Origin: Campylobacter sp. MIT 97-5078
GTDB lineage: Bacteria > Campylobacterota > Campylobacteria > Campylobacterales > Campylobacteraceae
NCBI RefSeq assembly: GCF_006864455.1
Contig: NZ_QHLK01000006.1
Coordinates: 1 to 64,000, forward strand
Reading direction: 5' to 3'
DNA: 64,000 nucleotides
In this document: piece by piece, positions 8,353-18,834 of the stretch
Layout of the letters: every line of letters begins with the position of its first letter
Position numbering within the stretch: position 1 is the stretch's first letter
Notes under the pieces: generated by a model
What the model was told of the DNA's origin: nothing
Database searches by the model: none
Seen by the model: only the letters and a program-made list of their open reading frames with translations
Program-made: the position numbers and the translations under genes

Positions 8353-9831
8353 TCAAAACAAAGCCTCATTCATCTCATCTGGCTTTGTTATATCCATTAT
8401 TTTAAGCACACTAGCTGCAAGATTGCTTAAGCCCATATCCTCTTTGAGCTTATGCACTCCTAAAGCTTCCACAAAACAAAATACATCAAAAGTTGTGTGA
8501 TTGGTAAGTTTGTTACCCATTTCATCTTGCATAGCTTCACAATTTCCATGATCACTTGTGATAATGAAAGCGTATTTATGCTCTCTTGCCTTTTCTATGA
8601 GCTTTCCTAAGCATTCATCTATAGTCTCTACAGCTTTTACGCAGGCTTCAAAATTACCCGTATGTCCTACCATATCGCCATTTGCGAAATTTACCACGAT
8701 GAAGTCCTCGCCCTTTTCAATGCCCTTTAACACCCCATCAAGCACCTCATAAGCACTCATCTGTGGCTTTTCATCATAGGTTTTCACCTTTGGACTTGGC
8801 ACTAAAATACGGCTTTCATTAAGCACCAATTCTTCTTTACCACCATTAAAAAAGAAGGTTACATGAGCGTATTTTTCAGTTTCTGCGGTGTGAAGCTGGC
8901 TTAAATTTTCCTTTGCAATCGTTGCGGCTAGGGTATTTTCTATCTTTTCTTTTTCAAAGAGCACAGGTAGATTAAAATCATCATCATACACCGTCATACT
9001 TAGCATTTTTTTGATGATACAAGAGCGATTAAATTCTTTAAAATCATCGCTATTTAAGGCAAATACAAGCTGTTTCATTCTATCGTTTCTAAAATTGATC
9101 AAAATCACGCTATCATCAGCTTCTATGCCCTTAAAATCAAGCGTGCTTACAGGCTCGATAAACTCATCAGTAACGCCATTTTCATAGGAATTTGCCACAT
9201 AAGCACTTAAGCTTTGCACCTTTAAAGAGTGTCCAAAAAGTGTATCGTAGTATTTTTTCACTCTTTCATAACGTTTGTCTCTATCCATGGCAAAAAACCT
9301 GCCCCCAAGCGTGCCAAGCTTCATTTCTTTATTTTTTGCAAAACGCTCTAGCTTCTTGATAAATTCAAGCCCACTTGTAGGTAAAACATCACGTCCATCA
9401 GTAATGGCGTGTAAAATCACCTCTTTACCTTGATCTTTGCAAATTTCAGCCACAGCGTTGAAATGGTTTAAATGCGAATGCACTCCTCCATCGCTGTAAA
9501 GTCCTATAATATGCACTTTTTCACAAGTGTTTAAAAGTTTTTCAAGTTCTTTTGAATGCTTTAAAGTATCTTCTTCTATGGCTTTATTAATACGCACAAG
9601 ATTTTGATAGATAATGCGTCCGCTTCCTATACACATATGTCCTACTTCGCTATTGCCCATTTGTCCTTCTGGTAAGCCTACAGCTAAGCCACTTGTTTTA
9701 ATAAGCGTGTGAGGCACTTCTTGAAAAAGTTTGTCATAATTTGGTTTTTTTGCCTTTGCAAAAGCATTATAATACGAGCTTTCATTATGTCCTATGCCAT
9801 CTGTAATGACTAAAATACATTTTTGTTTCAT
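8353..9831 (-). CDS. gpmI: 2,3-bisphosphoglycerate-independent phosphoglycerate mutase
   Basis: 492 residues. GpmI is the Mn-dependent alkaline-phosphatase-superfamily mutase that interconverts 3- and 2-phosphoglycerate; in Campylobacter it serves mainly gluconeogenesis, because glycolysis is incomplete. The N-terminal metal site (ITDGIG, Asp11) and the phosphoserine Ser61 in GQMGNSEVGH are present, as are NFRNDRMKQL, NFANGDMVGHTG and SDHGNCE. The start is set at MKQK, where the conserved protein begins; an in-frame upstream extension of 21 codons has no family support and would overlap the mraY leader region. Confidence 0.95.
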   Translation of the reverse strand: MKQKCILVITDGIGHNESSYYNAFAKAKKPNYDKLFQEVPHTLIKTSGLAVGLPEGQMGNSEVGHMCIGSGRIIYQNLVRINKAIEEDTLKHSKELEKLLNTCEKVHIIGLYSDGGVHSHLNHFNAVAEICKDQGKEVILHAITDGRDVLPTSGLEFIKKLERFAKNKEMKLGTLGGRFFAMDRDKRYERVKKYYDTLFGHSLKVQSLSAYVANSYENGVTDEFIEPVSTLDFKGIEADDSVILINFRNDRMKQLVFALNSDDFKEFNRSCIIKKMLSMTVYDDDFNLPVLFEKEKIENTLAATIAKENLSQLHTAETEKYAHVTFFFNGGKEELVLNESRILVPSPKVKTYDEKPQMSAYEVLDGVLKGIEKGEDFIVVNFANGDMVGHTGNFEACVKAVETIDECLGKLIEKAREHKYAFIITSDHGNCEAMQDEMGNKLTNHTTFDVFCFVEALGVHKLKEDMGLSNLAASVLKIMDITKPDEMNEALF

Positions 9832-9907
9832 TTTTACTCTTTTATAAGGAAATTTTAGGGCAGATTTTACTATAATTTTGCTTTCAAAAAGCAAAAAGGC
9901 AAAAATT

Positions 9908-10969
9908 TTGTATTATCTTTCTTATTTCAGTGATTATGCTTTCTTTACTTATATCAGCGTTCGTTCAGGCTTTGCGTTTTTTATCGCCTTGTGCTTGTCT
10001 TTGTTTTTAATGCCAAAATTTATCAAATGGGCAAAGGTTAAAAATGCTAAACAACCAATCTATGAGCATGCTCCAAGCTCTCACAAAAGCAAATGTGAAA
10101 CGCCAACCATGGGCGGTTTGATTTTTATTTTTGCGACTTTAGTAGCAAGCTTGTTGTGTGCTAAGCTTGATAACTTGCTTGTGATGATGGCTTTGCTTGT
10201 GCTGTTTCTTTTTTGTGCGATTGGGCTTGTTGATGATCTGGGTAAGGTGCTTAAAAAGGATAATCACTCAGGTTTAAGCGTAAGAGCAAAGATGTGTTTT
10301 TTGATCTTAGCAGCTTTTGTCTGTGTTTTGCCTTTGTATTTAAGTTCAGCCTTATCTACTGAGCTTTTTGTGCCTTTTTACAAATATCCACTTTTTGATA
10401 TGGAGATTTTTGCTCTTGTTTTTTGGGTTTTAGTCATCATTTCAAGCTCAAATGCTGTGAATTTAACAGATGGACTTGATGGACTTGCAACCGTGCCTTC
10501 TATCTTTTCTTTGGCGACTTTGGGTATTTTTATGTATCTAAGTGGTAATGCTTTATATAGTGAATACCTCTTTTTGCCTAAGATTGTAAATTTGGGCGAA
10601 GTTGTCATTGTGTGTTGTGCTTTAATAGGAGCTTTAATTGGCTTTTTGTGGTATAATTGCTATCCAGCACAAGTATTTATGGGCGATAGTGGCAGTCTAG
10701 CTTTGGGAGGGTTTTTGGGGTATCTAGCTACCATCTCAAAAAATGAGTTTTTACTCTTGCTTATAGGCTTTGTCTTTGTGCTTGAAACTATTTCTGTGAT
10801 CTTACAAGTAGGAAGCTTTAAAATTTTTCATAAAAGAGTATTTAAAATGGCACCCATTCATCATCATTTTGAAAAAATAGGCTGGGTGGAAAATAAAATC
10901 ATCGTGCGTTTTTGGACTATAGCCTTGCTTGTAAATCTACTTGCTCTTGCGACGATTAAACTTCGCTAA
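9908..10969 (+). CDS. mraY: Phospho-N-acetylmuramoyl-pentapeptide transferase
   Basis: A polytopic inner-membrane enzyme that moves phospho-MurNAc-pentapeptide from UDP to undecaprenyl phosphate to make lipid I. Family motifs: [39 protein letters not shown] and [13 protein letters not shown] start at 9908 gives 353 residues beginning (M)[14 protein letters not shown], which matches the family N-terminus and the C. jejuni length; AAGG lies upstream at a usable distance. A longer frame from 9878 exists but overlaps nothing conserved. Ten bases separate it from murD. Confidence 0.94.
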   Translation: MYYLSYFSDYAFFTYISVRSGFAFFIALCLSLFLMPKFIKWAKVKNAKQPIYEHAPSSHKSKCETPTMGGLIFIFATLVASLLCAKLDNLLVMMALLVLFLFCAIGLVDDLGKVLKKDNHSGLSVRAKMCFLILAAFVCVLPLYLSSALSTELFVPFYKYPLFDMEIFALVFWVLVIISSSNAVNLTDGLDGLATVPSIFSLATLGIFMYLSGNALYSEYLFLPKIVNLGEVVIVCCALIGALIGFLWYNCYPAQVFMGDSGSLALGGFLGYLATISKNEFLLLLIGFVFVLETISVILQVGSFKIFHKRVFKMAPIHHHFEKIGWVENKIIVRFWTIALLVNLLALATIKLR

Positions 10970-10978
10970 GGATTTAAA

Positions 10979-12187
10979 ATGAAAATTTCACTTTTTGGAT
11001 ACGGCAAAACAAACAAAGCCATAGCACAAGAGCTTTTTGATCGTTTTGGAGCATTTGATATTTATGATGATCATTTTAAGGGTGAGGGTAAAGATGAGTT
11101 TGGAAATTCCTTGCTTGAAAATAGCCTTTTTGATCCTTTAAAAAGCGAGCTTGAGATCGTAACACCGGGCTTCTTACCAAATCACGAGCTTGTTTTAAAG
11201 GCTAAGCATTTAACAAGTGAGTATGATTTTTTTTATGATGCCATGCCAAAAAGTGTGTGGATCAGCGGAACAAACGGCAAAACCACTACTACGCAGATGA
11301 CTCAACATCTTTTAAGTGATATAAAAGCACAAATGGGAGGCAATGTAGGCATACCGCTAGCTAAGCTTAATCCTTATGCTAAGCTTTGGATACTTGAAAC
11401 TTCATCTTTTACTTTGCACTACACACACACAGCTAAGCCTGAAATTTACGCACTTTTACCTATCACTGAAGATCATCTTTCTTGGCATGGTTCTTTTAAA
11501 GCCTATGAAAAAGCAAAATTAAGCGTGCTAGAGCGTATGAATGAAGGCGATGTGGCTTTGCTTCCTGAAATTTATGCAAAAACACCAAGCAAAGCTTATA
11601 TCATCAGCTATAAAGATGAATTTGATCTAGCAAACAAATTTGATATAGACATTCAAAAAGTCAATTTTAAAAGCCCTTTTTTACTTGATGCAATTATGGC
11701 TTTAAGTATAGAAAAAATCCTGCTTGATCGTATAAGTTATGAAAAAATCAATGTCTTTAAGATAGAAGCACACAAACTAGAAGAACTTAAAGACAGCCAA
11801 AACAGACTTTGGGTCAATGATACAAAAGCTACAAATTTAGACGCTTGCTTAATGGCTTTAAAACATTTTAAAGGAAAAAAAATTCATCTTATTATAGGAG
11901 GTGATGATAAGGGTGTGGATTTAAGCGAGCTTTTTAAAGAGTGCAAAAAGCAAAAAATCAAGCTTTATATTATAGGCTTAAGCACTCAAAAGCTAGTCGC
12001 AAAAGCAAGTGAGTTTGAGCTTGAGTTAGAAAAATGCTACGAGCTAAAAACAGCAGTAGAAAAAATTTCAAAACAACTTTTAAAAGATGAAGTAGCCTTG
12101 CTTAGTCCAGCTTGTGCCAGTCTTGATCAGTTTAGTTCTTATGCTCAAAGAGGTGAGGTATTTAAGGAACTTGTGAGGGCTTTGTGA
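10979..12187 (+). CDS. murD: UDP-N-acetylmuramoylalanine--D-glutamate ligase
   Basis: 402 residues. MurD is the ATP-dependent cytoplasmic ligase that adds D-glutamate to UDP-MurNAc-L-Ala. The ATP loop is GTNGKTTTT (about residues 98-106); [13 protein letters not shown] and GGDDKG follow in the order expected for Mur ligases. It is somewhat shorter than the E. coli enzyme, as is usual in Campylobacter. It is co-oriented with mraY and closely spaced, so the two are probably one transcript. Confidence 0.94.
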   Translation: MKISLFGYGKTNKAIAQELFDRFGAFDIYDDHFKGEGKDEFGNSLLENSLFDPLKSELEIVTPGFLPNHELVLKAKHLTSEYDFFYDAMPKSVWISGTNGKTTTTQMTQHLLSDIKAQMGGNVGIPLAKLNPYAKLWILETSSFTLHYTHTAKPEIYALLPITEDHLSWHGSFKAYEKAKLSVLERMNEGDVALLPEIYAKTPSKAYIISYKDEFDLANKFDIDIQKVNFKSPFLLDAIMALSIEKILLDRISYEKINVFKIEAHKLEELKDSQNRLWVNDTKATNLDACLMALKHFKGKKIHLIIGGDDKGVDLSELFKECKKQKIKLYIIGLSTQKLVAKASEFELELEKCYELKTAVEKISKQLLKDEVALLSPACASLDQFSSYAQRGEVFKELVRAL

Positions 12188-12259
12188 TTTTACTTTAAGA
12201 ACTTGAGTTTTATGAGTAAAGTTGTAAGAGTAGCAGTCTGCCCCATCCAATTTTCTATA

Positions 12260-13240
12260 TCAAGAAAAATTTTTTCCACCAAAATAAAGCAGGGCAGAAC
12301 CCCACACAAAGCCACCACCAAAGGCATCAAGTAAGATTAGATCACCTTGTTTAAGCCTGCCTTGCTCGTAAGCTTCATTCATCGCCATTGGTATGGATGC
12401 TGCTGAGGTATTGCCGTATTTTTGCACGGTTAAGACACATTTATCATCGCTAAAATTAAGCCTTTCTTGCACGGCTTTGATGATTCTTAGATTGGCTTGA
12501 TGAGGTATGAAAAGGTCTATTTTATCGGGACTGATTTTGTTTTTGGCAAGAATTTCAACAACATCATTTTGTAGCATTTGCACAGCGACTTTAAAGACCT
12601 CATTGCCTTTCATTTTCATAGCTAAAGGCGAGCAAAAGCTTGATTTTTTGGCTCTGTCTATCTTTAAAAGCTCGCTGTATCTACCATCACTTGCCGTATG
12701 CACATCAAGTATAGGATAGCCTTCATCTTTGCTAATTACTGCTGCACCAGCTCCATCGCCAAATAAAATGCAAACACTTCTATCTTCATAGTCCATTACC
12801 GAGCTTGTTTTTTCAGCTCCCACGATAAGCACATTTTTCTTTGCCCCACTTTCAATGAGCGAGCGAGCTACTTCAAGCAAGTATATAAAACCCGCACAGC
12901 CTGCACTTATATCAAAGGCTGTAATGTTTTTCAAACCTAAATTTGAAGCGACAATACACGCTGTTGAAGGCATGGTAAAATAATCCGGACTTAAGCTTGC
13001 AACGACTATAGCATCGATATCTTCAGGCTTTAAATTTGCTCTTTGAACGGCTAAGATTGCAGCTTTAGTGCCAAGATCGCTAGACTTTTCATCATCTTGA
13101 GCGATATGTCGTTCTTTGATACCGGTTCGTTTTTGTATCCATTCATCTGAGGTATCGATGAGTTTTTCTAAGTCTTTATTGCTTAAAATTTGCTCAGGTA
13201 TATACGCGGCGATGCTTTTAAGGCTGGCTTTATTTGTCAT
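12260..13240 (-). CDS. fabH: 3-oxoacyl-[acyl-carrier-protein] synthase III
   Basis: FabH starts fatty acid synthesis by condensing acetyl-CoA with malonyl-ACP. The Cys-His-Asn triad is visible: Cys115 in SAGCAGF, His247 in FIPHQANL and Asn277 in YGNTSAAS (numbered from MTNK). About 326 residues, close to the family norm. The gene overlaps the plsX stop. Two ATGs are possible: 13240 matches the family start, and 13255 has a slightly better upstream purine stretch. fabH-plsX-rpmF is a widely conserved order. Confidence 0.94.
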   Translation of the reverse strand: MTNKASLKSIAAYIPEQILSNKDLEKLIDTSDEWIQKRTGIKERHIAQDDEKSSDLGTKAAILAVQRANLKPEDIDAIVVASLSPDYFTMPSTACIVASNLGLKNITAFDISAGCAGFIYLLEVARSLIESGAKKNVLIVGAEKTSSVMDYEDRSVCILFGDGAGAAVISKDEGYPILDVHTASDGRYSELLKIDRAKKSSFCSPLAMKMKGNEVFKVAVQMLQNDVVEILAKNKISPDKIDLFIPHQANLRIIKAVQERLNFSDDKCVLTVQKYGNTSAASIPMAMNEAYEQGRLKQGDLILLDAFGGGFVWGSALLYFGGKNFS

Positions 13241-14216
13241 ATTTTGCAAGTTCATCTTCTATGACTTTATTGATATTTGATTCGCTAAAAAGTAGGGCTT
13301 GAAGCATAGCGTTTTTAATTGCTCTTGCATCGCTTTTTCCGTGTGAAATGATCACGCAACCATTTATACCAAGTAAAGGAGCTCCGCCGTATTCTTGCCA
13401 ATCAATATGCTTTTTAAGTTTTGAAAAAACGCCTCTCATTAGCATAGCTCCAAGGCTTGCGAGCAAGGATTGCTTGACTTCGCTTTTTAAAATTTTAAAA
13501 ATAGCCGTTGCTGTGCCTTCGCAGGCTTTTAAAATCACATTGCCGCTAAAACCATCACATACTAGCACATCAATACTACCATTGAAAATATCTCTACCCT
13601 CAGCATTGCCAACAAAACTTTCAAGCTGCTTTAAGAGCAAATGGCTTTCTTTAGTAAGTTCATTTCCCTTTGTTTCTTCTTCGCCATTTGAAAGTAGGGC
13701 GATTCTAGGCTTGGCTATATTCATTAGCACCTTAGCATAGGCTTCACCCATAACGCCAAATTGAAACAAATGCTCGCTTTTACAATCTACATTTGCTCCA
13801 ACATCTAAAAAAAGTGTCTTAGAATGTGTGTTTGGCATAAGTGTGGCTATGGCTGGACGCACTACATTTTTTACGCGTCCTATACGCAAGGTTGCTAAAG
13901 ACATAGTCGCTCCACTATGCCCTGCTGAAACGACGGCTTGAGCTTTTTTTTCTCGCACAAGTTCAACAGCCTTATAAATAGTGCTTTGCTTATGTTTTAA
14001 AGCTTCGGTTGCACTTTCTTCCATAGGAAAAATTTCATCAGCTTGTTCAAAGCTAATGTATTGCATAAGATCGTTTGGGATAAGAGGTTTTAAACGTTTT
14101 TCATTACCGACTAAGATAGCCTTAAAAGCTTTTTCACGCAAGGCTTGCACTAAACCCTGCATAATAGGCTTTTCGCCATAATCTCCACCCATTGTATCAA
14201 CAGCAACGCTTATCAA
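13230..14216 (-). CDS. plsX: Phosphate acyltransferase
   Basis: A 328-residue peripheral enzyme that makes acyl-phosphate from acyl-ACP for phospholipid synthesis by PlsY. Characteristic motifs are [12 protein letters not shown] at the N-terminus, [21 protein letters not shown] and [11 protein letters not shown]. It directly abuts rpmF upstream and overlaps fabH downstream, the standard bacterial rpmF-plsX-fabH cluster that links ribosome and lipid synthesis. Confidence 0.95.
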   Translation of the reverse strand: MISVAVDTMGGDYGEKPIMQGLVQALREKAFKAILVGNEKRLKPLIPNDLMQYISFEQADEIFPMEESATEALKHKQSTIYKAVELVREKKAQAVVSAGHSGATMSLATLRIGRVKNVVRPAIATLMPNTHSKTLFLDVGANVDCKSEHLFQFGVMGEAYAKVLMNIAKPRIALLSNGEEETKGNELTKESHLLLKQLESFVGNAEGRDIFNGSIDVLVCDGFSGNVILKACEGTATAIFKILKSEVKQSLLASLGAMLMRGVFSKLKKHIDWQEYGGAPLLGINGCVIISHGKSDARAIKNAMLQALLFSESNINKVIEDELAKYDK

Positions 14217-14363
14217 TTAGTATTCCTTGGTTATAGGATTGACTCTATGAGGCATTTTAAAACTGCCATCTTTGTCTTTGATAGGCTTTGCAAGCTCTAT
14301 TTTATAATGAGTTCTGCGTTTTGCAGCTCTGGTTTTGCTCATTCTTCTTTTAGGAACTGCCAT
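14217..14363 (-). CDS. rpmF: 50S ribosomal protein L32
   Basis: A 48-residue basic protein starting [20 protein letters not shown], the standard start of L32. An AGGAG site precedes the ATG. A longer in-frame extension upstream runs into the neighbouring gene and has no family support. The zinc-binding cysteines of some L32 proteins are absent here. It abuts plsX. Confidence 0.95.
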   Translation of the reverse strand: MAVPKRRMSKTRAAKRRTHYKIELAKPIKDKDGSFKMPHRVNPITKEY

Positions 14364-14379
14364 TGTCTTTTTCTCCTTT

Positions 14380-14739
14380 TTAAAATTTATTTTTGCATTC
14401 TTGGCAATAAAAATAATCACTCAAATAACTCTCAAGCTCGCTTATAGCAAGTTCAAGTAAATCAATTTGTCCGTCAAAAAACTCAAGCGTGTCGCTAAGC
14501 TTATTATCTTTGTCCTTGAAAATTCCATCACTTAAAAAAAGCTTTAAATTTTCATTAATGTGAAGCTCAATTTCCTCCCCGCACGAATCGCAAGGTCTAT
14601 ATACAAAGCCTTGCATATTCATCTTAAGCTCAGCTAAATTTGGCTTTGTCTTCGTAAGCTCTCCTTCAAAGAACATATTCTCAAGGTTGAGCTTAAAAGG
14701 GTAAGCGGTGTGATTGAGCCTAGAAAAAGCGATTTTCAT
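14380..14739 (-). CDS. DUF177/YceD-family protein
   Basis: 119 residues. YceD proteins are usually encoded just before rpmF and have been linked to 23S rRNA processing in plants and bacteria; the exact role is unsettled. Two CxxC pairs are visible, CDSCGEE mid-protein and CQECKNKF at the C-terminus, suggesting a bound metal. The start shares one base with the ndk stop. The setting ndk-yceD-rpmF-plsX-fabH supports the assignment more than the sequence does. Confidence 0.75.
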   Translation of the reverse strand: MKIAFSRLNHTAYPFKLNLENMFFEGELTKTKPNLAELKMNMQGFVYRPCDSCGEEIELHINENLKLFLSDGIFKDKDNKLSDTLEFFDGQIDLLELAISELESYLSDYFYCQECKNKF

Positions 14740-15152
14740 TAAAGAATTTCATCTTCTTTGAAAAAGAATTTGATCTCATTTTGAGCATTTTCCAAGCTAT
14801 CACTACCATGAACAGCGTTTGCATCTATACTCTGGGCAAAATCAGCTCTTATAGTGCCTTTTGCAGCTTCTTTTGGGTTGGTTGCTCCCATCAATTCTCT
14901 GTTTTTTAAGACAGCATTTTCGCCTTCTAAAACCGAAACAACAACAGCACCACTTGTCATAAATTCAACCAAATCTTTAAAAAAAGGTCTCTCTTTATGA
15001 ATAGCATAAAATTCAGCAGCCTGTTCTTTGCTGAGTTTAAGCTTTTTAAGGGCGGCTATTCTTAAGCCATTTTTTTCAAAACGAGCAAGAATTTCGCCTA
15101 TAACGCCTTTTTTAACAGCGTCTGGTTTGATAATAGAAAGTGTGCGTTGCAA
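14739..15152 (-). CDS. ndk: Nucleoside diphosphate kinase
   Basis: 137 residues. Ndk transfers the gamma-phosphate of ATP to nucleoside diphosphates through a phosphohistidine. Active-site His115 lies in NAVHGSDS, with [10 protein letters not shown] at the N-terminus and RADFA before the active site. It heads the minus-strand ndk-yceD-rpmF-plsX-fabH run. In C. jejuni I recall a ferredoxin gene (fdxA) between ndk and ahpC; here the 179-base gap to ahpC has no room for one. Confidence 0.96.
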   Translation of the reverse strand: MQRTLSIIKPDAVKKGVIGEILARFEKNGLRIAALKKLKLSKEQAAEFYAIHKERPFFKDLVEFMTSGAVVVSVLEGENAVLKNRELMGATNPKEAAKGTIRADFAQSIDANAVHGSDSLENAQNEIKFFFKEDEIL

Positions 15153-15286
15153 AGTGTTCCCCTTGAAAAATTTATTAATTTCTAGCTTTAGTGCTAAAAT
15201 TATAGCAATTTTTTTTTAAAAAAGATTTAAAACAAGCTGTAAAGAAGTGAAAAATGAGTTTTTAGTTTATTTTAAACATTAAATGA

Positions 15287-15292
15287 TATAAT
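15287..15292 (+). promoter_or_regulatory. -10 element (TATAAT) of ahpC
   Basis: A perfect TATAAT preceded by GA lies 40 bases upstream of the ahpC ATG, with periodic T-rich runs upstream as is usual for Campylobacter sigma-70 promoters. In C. jejuni ahpC is repressed by PerR; I cannot assign a PerR box with confidence here. Confidence 0.6.
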
Positions 15293-15331
15293 TTCATTGC
15301 TAATAAAATTTATTATCTAAGGAGAATAACA

Positions 15332-15928
15332 ATGATCGTAACCAAAAAAGCACCAGATTTTGTAGCTGCTGCAGTTTTAGGCGATAACCAAATCGTTGAA
15401 GATTTTAATCTTTACAAAAATATCGGTGAAAAAGGTGCCGTAGTTTTCTTTTACCCAAAAGATTTTACCTTTGTATGTCCGTCTGAAATCATCGCTTTTG
15501 ATAAAAGATATAAGGATTTTAAGGCAAGAGGCATTGAAGTAATCGGTATTTCAGGCGATAACGAATTTTCGCATTTTGCTTGGAAAAATACTCCAGTGAA
15601 TGAAGGTGGCATAGGACAAGTGCAATTTCCTCTTGTAGCTGATTTAACAAGAGAAATTGCCAGAAGTTTTGATGTGCTTTTTAACGAAGCTGTGGCTCTT
15701 CGTGGTTCATTTTTACTTGATAAAGATGGCACTGTCCGACATGCAGTTATCAATGACTTACCGCTTGGTAGAAACATTGATGAAATGATAAGAATGGTTG
15801 ATACTATGCTTTTCACAAATGAACACGGCGAAGTTTGTCCAGCTGGCTGGAATAAAGGTGATGAAGGTATGAAGGCTGATCCTAAGGGCGTGGCTGATTA
15901 TCTAGGCAAACACGAAAAAGATTTATAA
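15332..15928 (+). CDS. ahpC: Alkyl hydroperoxide reductase, 2-Cys peroxiredoxin
   Basis: 198 residues. AhpC reduces peroxides in the cytoplasm through peroxidatic Cys49 (FTFVCPSE) and resolving Cys169 (GEVCPAGW), with thioredoxin as the likely donor because no ahpF is adjacent. A strong AAGGAG site, a clear -10 element and a hairpin terminator frame it as a single-gene transcript. Confidence 0.96.
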   Translation: MIVTKKAPDFVAAAVLGDNQIVEDFNLYKNIGEKGAVVFFYPKDFTFVCPSEIIAFDKRYKDFKARGIEVIGISGDNEFSHFAWKNTPVNEGGIGQVQFPLVADLTREIARSFDVLFNEAVALRGSFLLDKDGTVRHAVINDLPLGRNIDEMIRMVDTMLFTNEHGEVCPAGWNKGDEGMKADPKGVADYLGKHEKDL

Positions 15929-15937
15929 ATTCTTTTT

Positions 15938-15966
15938 AAGCCTCTGTAAAAGGAGGCTTTTGTTCT
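15938..15966 (+). terminator. Rho-independent terminator of ahpC
   Basis: AAGCCTC and GAGGCTT form a 7-bp stem around an 8-base loop, followed by TTGTTCTTTT. It lies 10 bases after the ahpC stop codon. Confidence 0.8.
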
Positions 15967-16061
15967 TTTAAACTCACAAAATCTACATTTAAAAGTAAAT
16001 TCTTTATAAAGCTACTTAAATTATGTTAAAATCCACTTTATACTTTTCATAAAGGCAAAAA

Positions 16062-17141
16062 ATGGCAGCTGATGATCAAGAAAAGACAGAAGAAGCGACG
16101 AGCAAGAAGATAGAAGATGCCAGAAAAGATGGCAATGTCCCAAAGTCTCAAGATGCCGCTGCAGTGGTAACCTTGATCGTCGGCGTTGTTGTAGTGCTGT
16201 TTTTGGTGAGCTTTTTAGGTGAAAGAATTATGAACCTATATCGTTATTATCAAAGCTTTATCGGTGTAGAAATTGATATTAAAATTTTACAAGCCATTGC
16301 TATTAAAACGATTTTTGAAGCTGTGATTATGCTTTTGCCTATAGTTTTAAGTATTATGATCGCCGGGGTTTTGGGAAATTTAATGCAGTTTGGTTTCATT
16401 TTTACTACAAAGCCTATAACACCAAATCTTAACAAAATCAATCCTATCAAAGGACTTGCGAATTTATTTTCCTTAAAAAAAGCTGTAGAGTCTGTTAAAA
16501 TAGTGCTTAAAGTCAGTATAGTTTTTAGCATAGCTTTTGTATTTTTGCTTCAGTTTATGACAGAACTTCCTCGCGTCGAACTTTATGATATAGTTTCTCA
16601 ACTTTATTGGTTACGAGAAAAGGCTATAGTCTTAGCTGCTGTGGTGATCATCGCCTTTTTTTTGATAGGAATTTTAGATATTCTTTTGGTGCGTTTTCAG
16701 TATTTTAAGGGTTTGAGAATGTCTAAACAAGAAGTTAAAGACGAATACAAGCAAATGGAAGGAGATCCGCAGGTTAAAGGACGCATTCGCCGTTTGCAAA
16801 TGGAAGCAGCTCGCAGACGAATGGTGCAAGATGTGGCTGGGGCTGATGTGGTGATTACCAACCCTACCCACTATGCTGTAGCTTTAAGATATGATAATAG
16901 CAAAGAACCAGCTCCTAGGATAGTAGCTAAGGGAGTAGATTTTTTAGCGTTAAAGATCAAAGAAATCGCTTATGAACATAAGGTCTTAGTCTATGAAAAC
17001 CCACCTCTTGCAAGAGAACTTTATAAGGTTTGTGATGTAAATGATCTTATCCCAAAAGAGCTTTTTAGGGCTGTGGCTGAGGTTTTAAGCTTTGTTTATA
17101 CCTCAAACAAGCAAAAATATGGCGATCGTTTGAAAGGTTGA
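16062..17141 (+). CDS. flhB: Flagellar type III export apparatus protein FlhB
   Basis: 359 residues: four membrane segments in the first ~210 residues, then the cytoplasmic switch domain. The autocleavage motif NPTH is at residues 267-270 (ITNPTHYAVALRY). FlhB changes export from rod/hook to filament substrates, and in Campylobacter the export gate also feeds FlgSR-sigma54 control. AAAGG precedes the ATG. Convergent motB lies downstream. Confidence 0.96.
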   Translation: MAADDQEKTEEATSKKIEDARKDGNVPKSQDAAAVVTLIVGVVVVLFLVSFLGERIMNLYRYYQSFIGVEIDIKILQAIAIKTIFEAVIMLLPIVLSIMIAGVLGNLMQFGFIFTTKPITPNLNKINPIKGLANLFSLKKAVESVKIVLKVSIVFSIAFVFLLQFMTELPRVELYDIVSQLYWLREKAIVLAAVVIIAFFLIGILDILLVRFQYFKGLRMSKQEVKDEYKQMEGDPQVKGRIRRLQMEAARRRMVQDVAGADVVITNPTHYAVALRYDNSKEPAPRIVAKGVDFLALKIKEIAYEHKVLVYENPPLARELYKVCDVNDLIPKELFRAVAEVLSFVYTSNKQKYGDRLKG

Positions 17142-17291
17142 GTGTGGATTTATATTTGAAATGACAAATTCTCTTGTTAGAATTAAAAAATAAATACGAG
17201 GCACACAAAAAGCACAAAATTCACTTTTTTAATATTCTTTACAATCCATCTTTTGTAATCTACACGCAAAGCACCTTATATTCTTTTGTTT

Positions 17292-18029
17292 TTAATTACC
17301 TTGAAAGTTTTTAAGATTTTCAAGCACTGATTTTTGGGTTTGCTCATCACTCGTGTCGATTTTGTAATAAATTTCAACTCTATTATTTTCAAGTGAGCTT
17401 GCATCGTTGTTTAAAGGGTTGTTTAAACCAAAGCTTTTCAGGCTGATATTTTTTACATTCACTCCACCATTTATAAAAAACTCCGCCACACTTTGAGCTC
17501 TTTCATATGCTAAAGCAAAGCTTCTTTGAGCTGTGTCGCTATTATCTGTGTAGCCTTGAATTTCGATCTTGACTTGAGGTGGTTGCTGCAAAGAAAATTC
17601 GATCATGTATTTTAAAAAGTCTTGAATGTCAGCTGAAGTGATTTGTGCGCTTCCTCTTTCAAACTGCACACGAGCTGGTAGATGAAGGGCGACTTGATTT
17701 TCGCTTTGATCAAGAGCAGCTTTAAGTTTTTGTATAGTTTCTTGCTGTGTCATAGTAAGGGCTTTTAGGGCTTCGATTTGATCTTGAGGCTGTTTTGAAG
17801 CACCTTGAAATCTTTGTTGATTTTGGCTTTCTTGTTCTATGGTATGACTTGGCGTGAAGTCAAAGATTTTGATAAATTCAGTTTTTAAAGCTTCTACTTT
17901 GGCTGGGTTACTTTCGCTGATCGCCCAAAGTGCGATAAAAAGAGCTAAGAGTAAAGATAAAAAATCCGCATACGGCACAGCCCATTTTTCACCTGCTGGA
18001 CATTCTGGACATTTATGTTTTTTAGCCAT
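17292..18029 (-). CDS. motB: Flagellar motor stator protein MotB
   Basis: 245 residues. One N-terminal membrane segment carries the proton-accepting Asp21 (PYADFLSLLLALFIALW), followed by a plug/linker region and a C-terminal OmpA-like peptidoglycan-binding domain (IEIQGYTDNSDTAQRSFALA). It anchors the stator to the wall. It lies 12 bases downstream of motA, so the two are co-expressed. Confidence 0.95.
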   Translation of the reverse strand: MAKKHKCPECPAGEKWAVPYADFLSLLLALFIALWAISESNPAKVEALKTEFIKIFDFTPSHTIEQESQNQQRFQGASKQPQDQIEALKALTMTQQETIQKLKAALDQSENQVALHLPARVQFERGSAQITSADIQDFLKYMIEFSLQQPPQVKIEIQGYTDNSDTAQRSFALAYERAQSVAEFFINGGVNVKNISLKSFGLNNPLNNDASSLENNRVEIYYKIDTSDEQTQKSVLENLKNFQGN

Positions 18030-18041
18030 TTTTACCCTTTA

Positions 18042-18815
18042 TTATTTTTCAAATTGTGAAATTCGCACATCGCCATGACTTAAGAAATTAAAAAGTTTAG
18101 CTTCTAAGTCTCTTGGGTTAGCTCCTTCTGCTATACCTTTGATAGCTTCGGTAATCACTCTTTGTTCTTTAACTAAATCCATACCATTAGCTCTCATTTT
18201 ATTGCCCCAAGGTGCAAAAAGTGCATAACAACCAAATATACCCGTAACCGTTGCTGTAAAAGCTCCTGCGATACCAAGTGCCATTTCTTGAGGATTATCA
18301 AGTTTTTGTAGAGCCAGCATAAGCCCCATAACCGCTCCAACAAGTCCCATAGTAGGACAAGTTTCGCCAAAACGCAACCAATACTCACCACACTCTTTAT
18401 AATGTTCTTCAAGCTCTTCAGTTTGAATTTCCATTGCTTCTCTGATCTCATCAAAACTTTTGCCATCAACAAGCATCATCAAGGCATTTCTTAAAAATTC
18501 ATTTTCTATATCGTTTGTTTTTGATTCAAGTGCGAGTAAGCCGTCTCTTCTTGCGATGATTGAAAACTCAATGAGTTGGGCTATCCTTTCACCAAGATTA
18601 ACCTTTGCACCGGTAAAGACGATTTTAAGTTCGCTAAAAGCAGCTTTGACAATCTTTTTATGTGTTGCTGTCATTGCACAAAAAGCAGCTGTTGGGATCA
18701 CAATAAGAAGGGAGCTAAGATGTATAACATGCAAAGGGTTTCCACCCTCTAAAATATCGCCCACAGAAATACTTGCTGTAGCGAGTATCATACCTAGTAT
18801 AGTTGTTAAATCCAT
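18042..18815 (-). CDS. motA: Flagellar motor stator protein MotA
   Basis: 257 residues with four membrane segments and the large cytoplasmic loop of MotA/ExbB-like proteins. CPTMGLVGAVMGL lies in the third segment and GNKMRAN in the C-terminal tail. Five MotA subunits surround two MotB to form the proton-driven stator. motA-motB order and spacing are standard, and polA follows on the same strand upstream. Confidence 0.95.
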   Translation of the reverse strand: MDLTTILGMILATASISVGDILEGGNPLHVIHLSSLLIVIPTAAFCAMTATHKKIVKAAFSELKIVFTGAKVNLGERIAQLIEFSIIARRDGLLALESKTNDIENEFLRNALMMLVDGKSFDEIREAMEIQTEELEEHYKECGEYWLRFGETCPTMGLVGAVMGLMLALQKLDNPQEMALGIAGAFTATVTGIFGCYALFAPWGNKMRANGMDLVKEQRVITEAIKGIAEGANPRDLEAKLFNFLSHGDVRISQFEK

Positions 18816-18834
18816 ATTTTAAATGCTCCTTATT

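Noticed and set aside
17142-17291. Space between convergent flhB and motB
   Set aside because: No clear hairpin terminator or small gene found.
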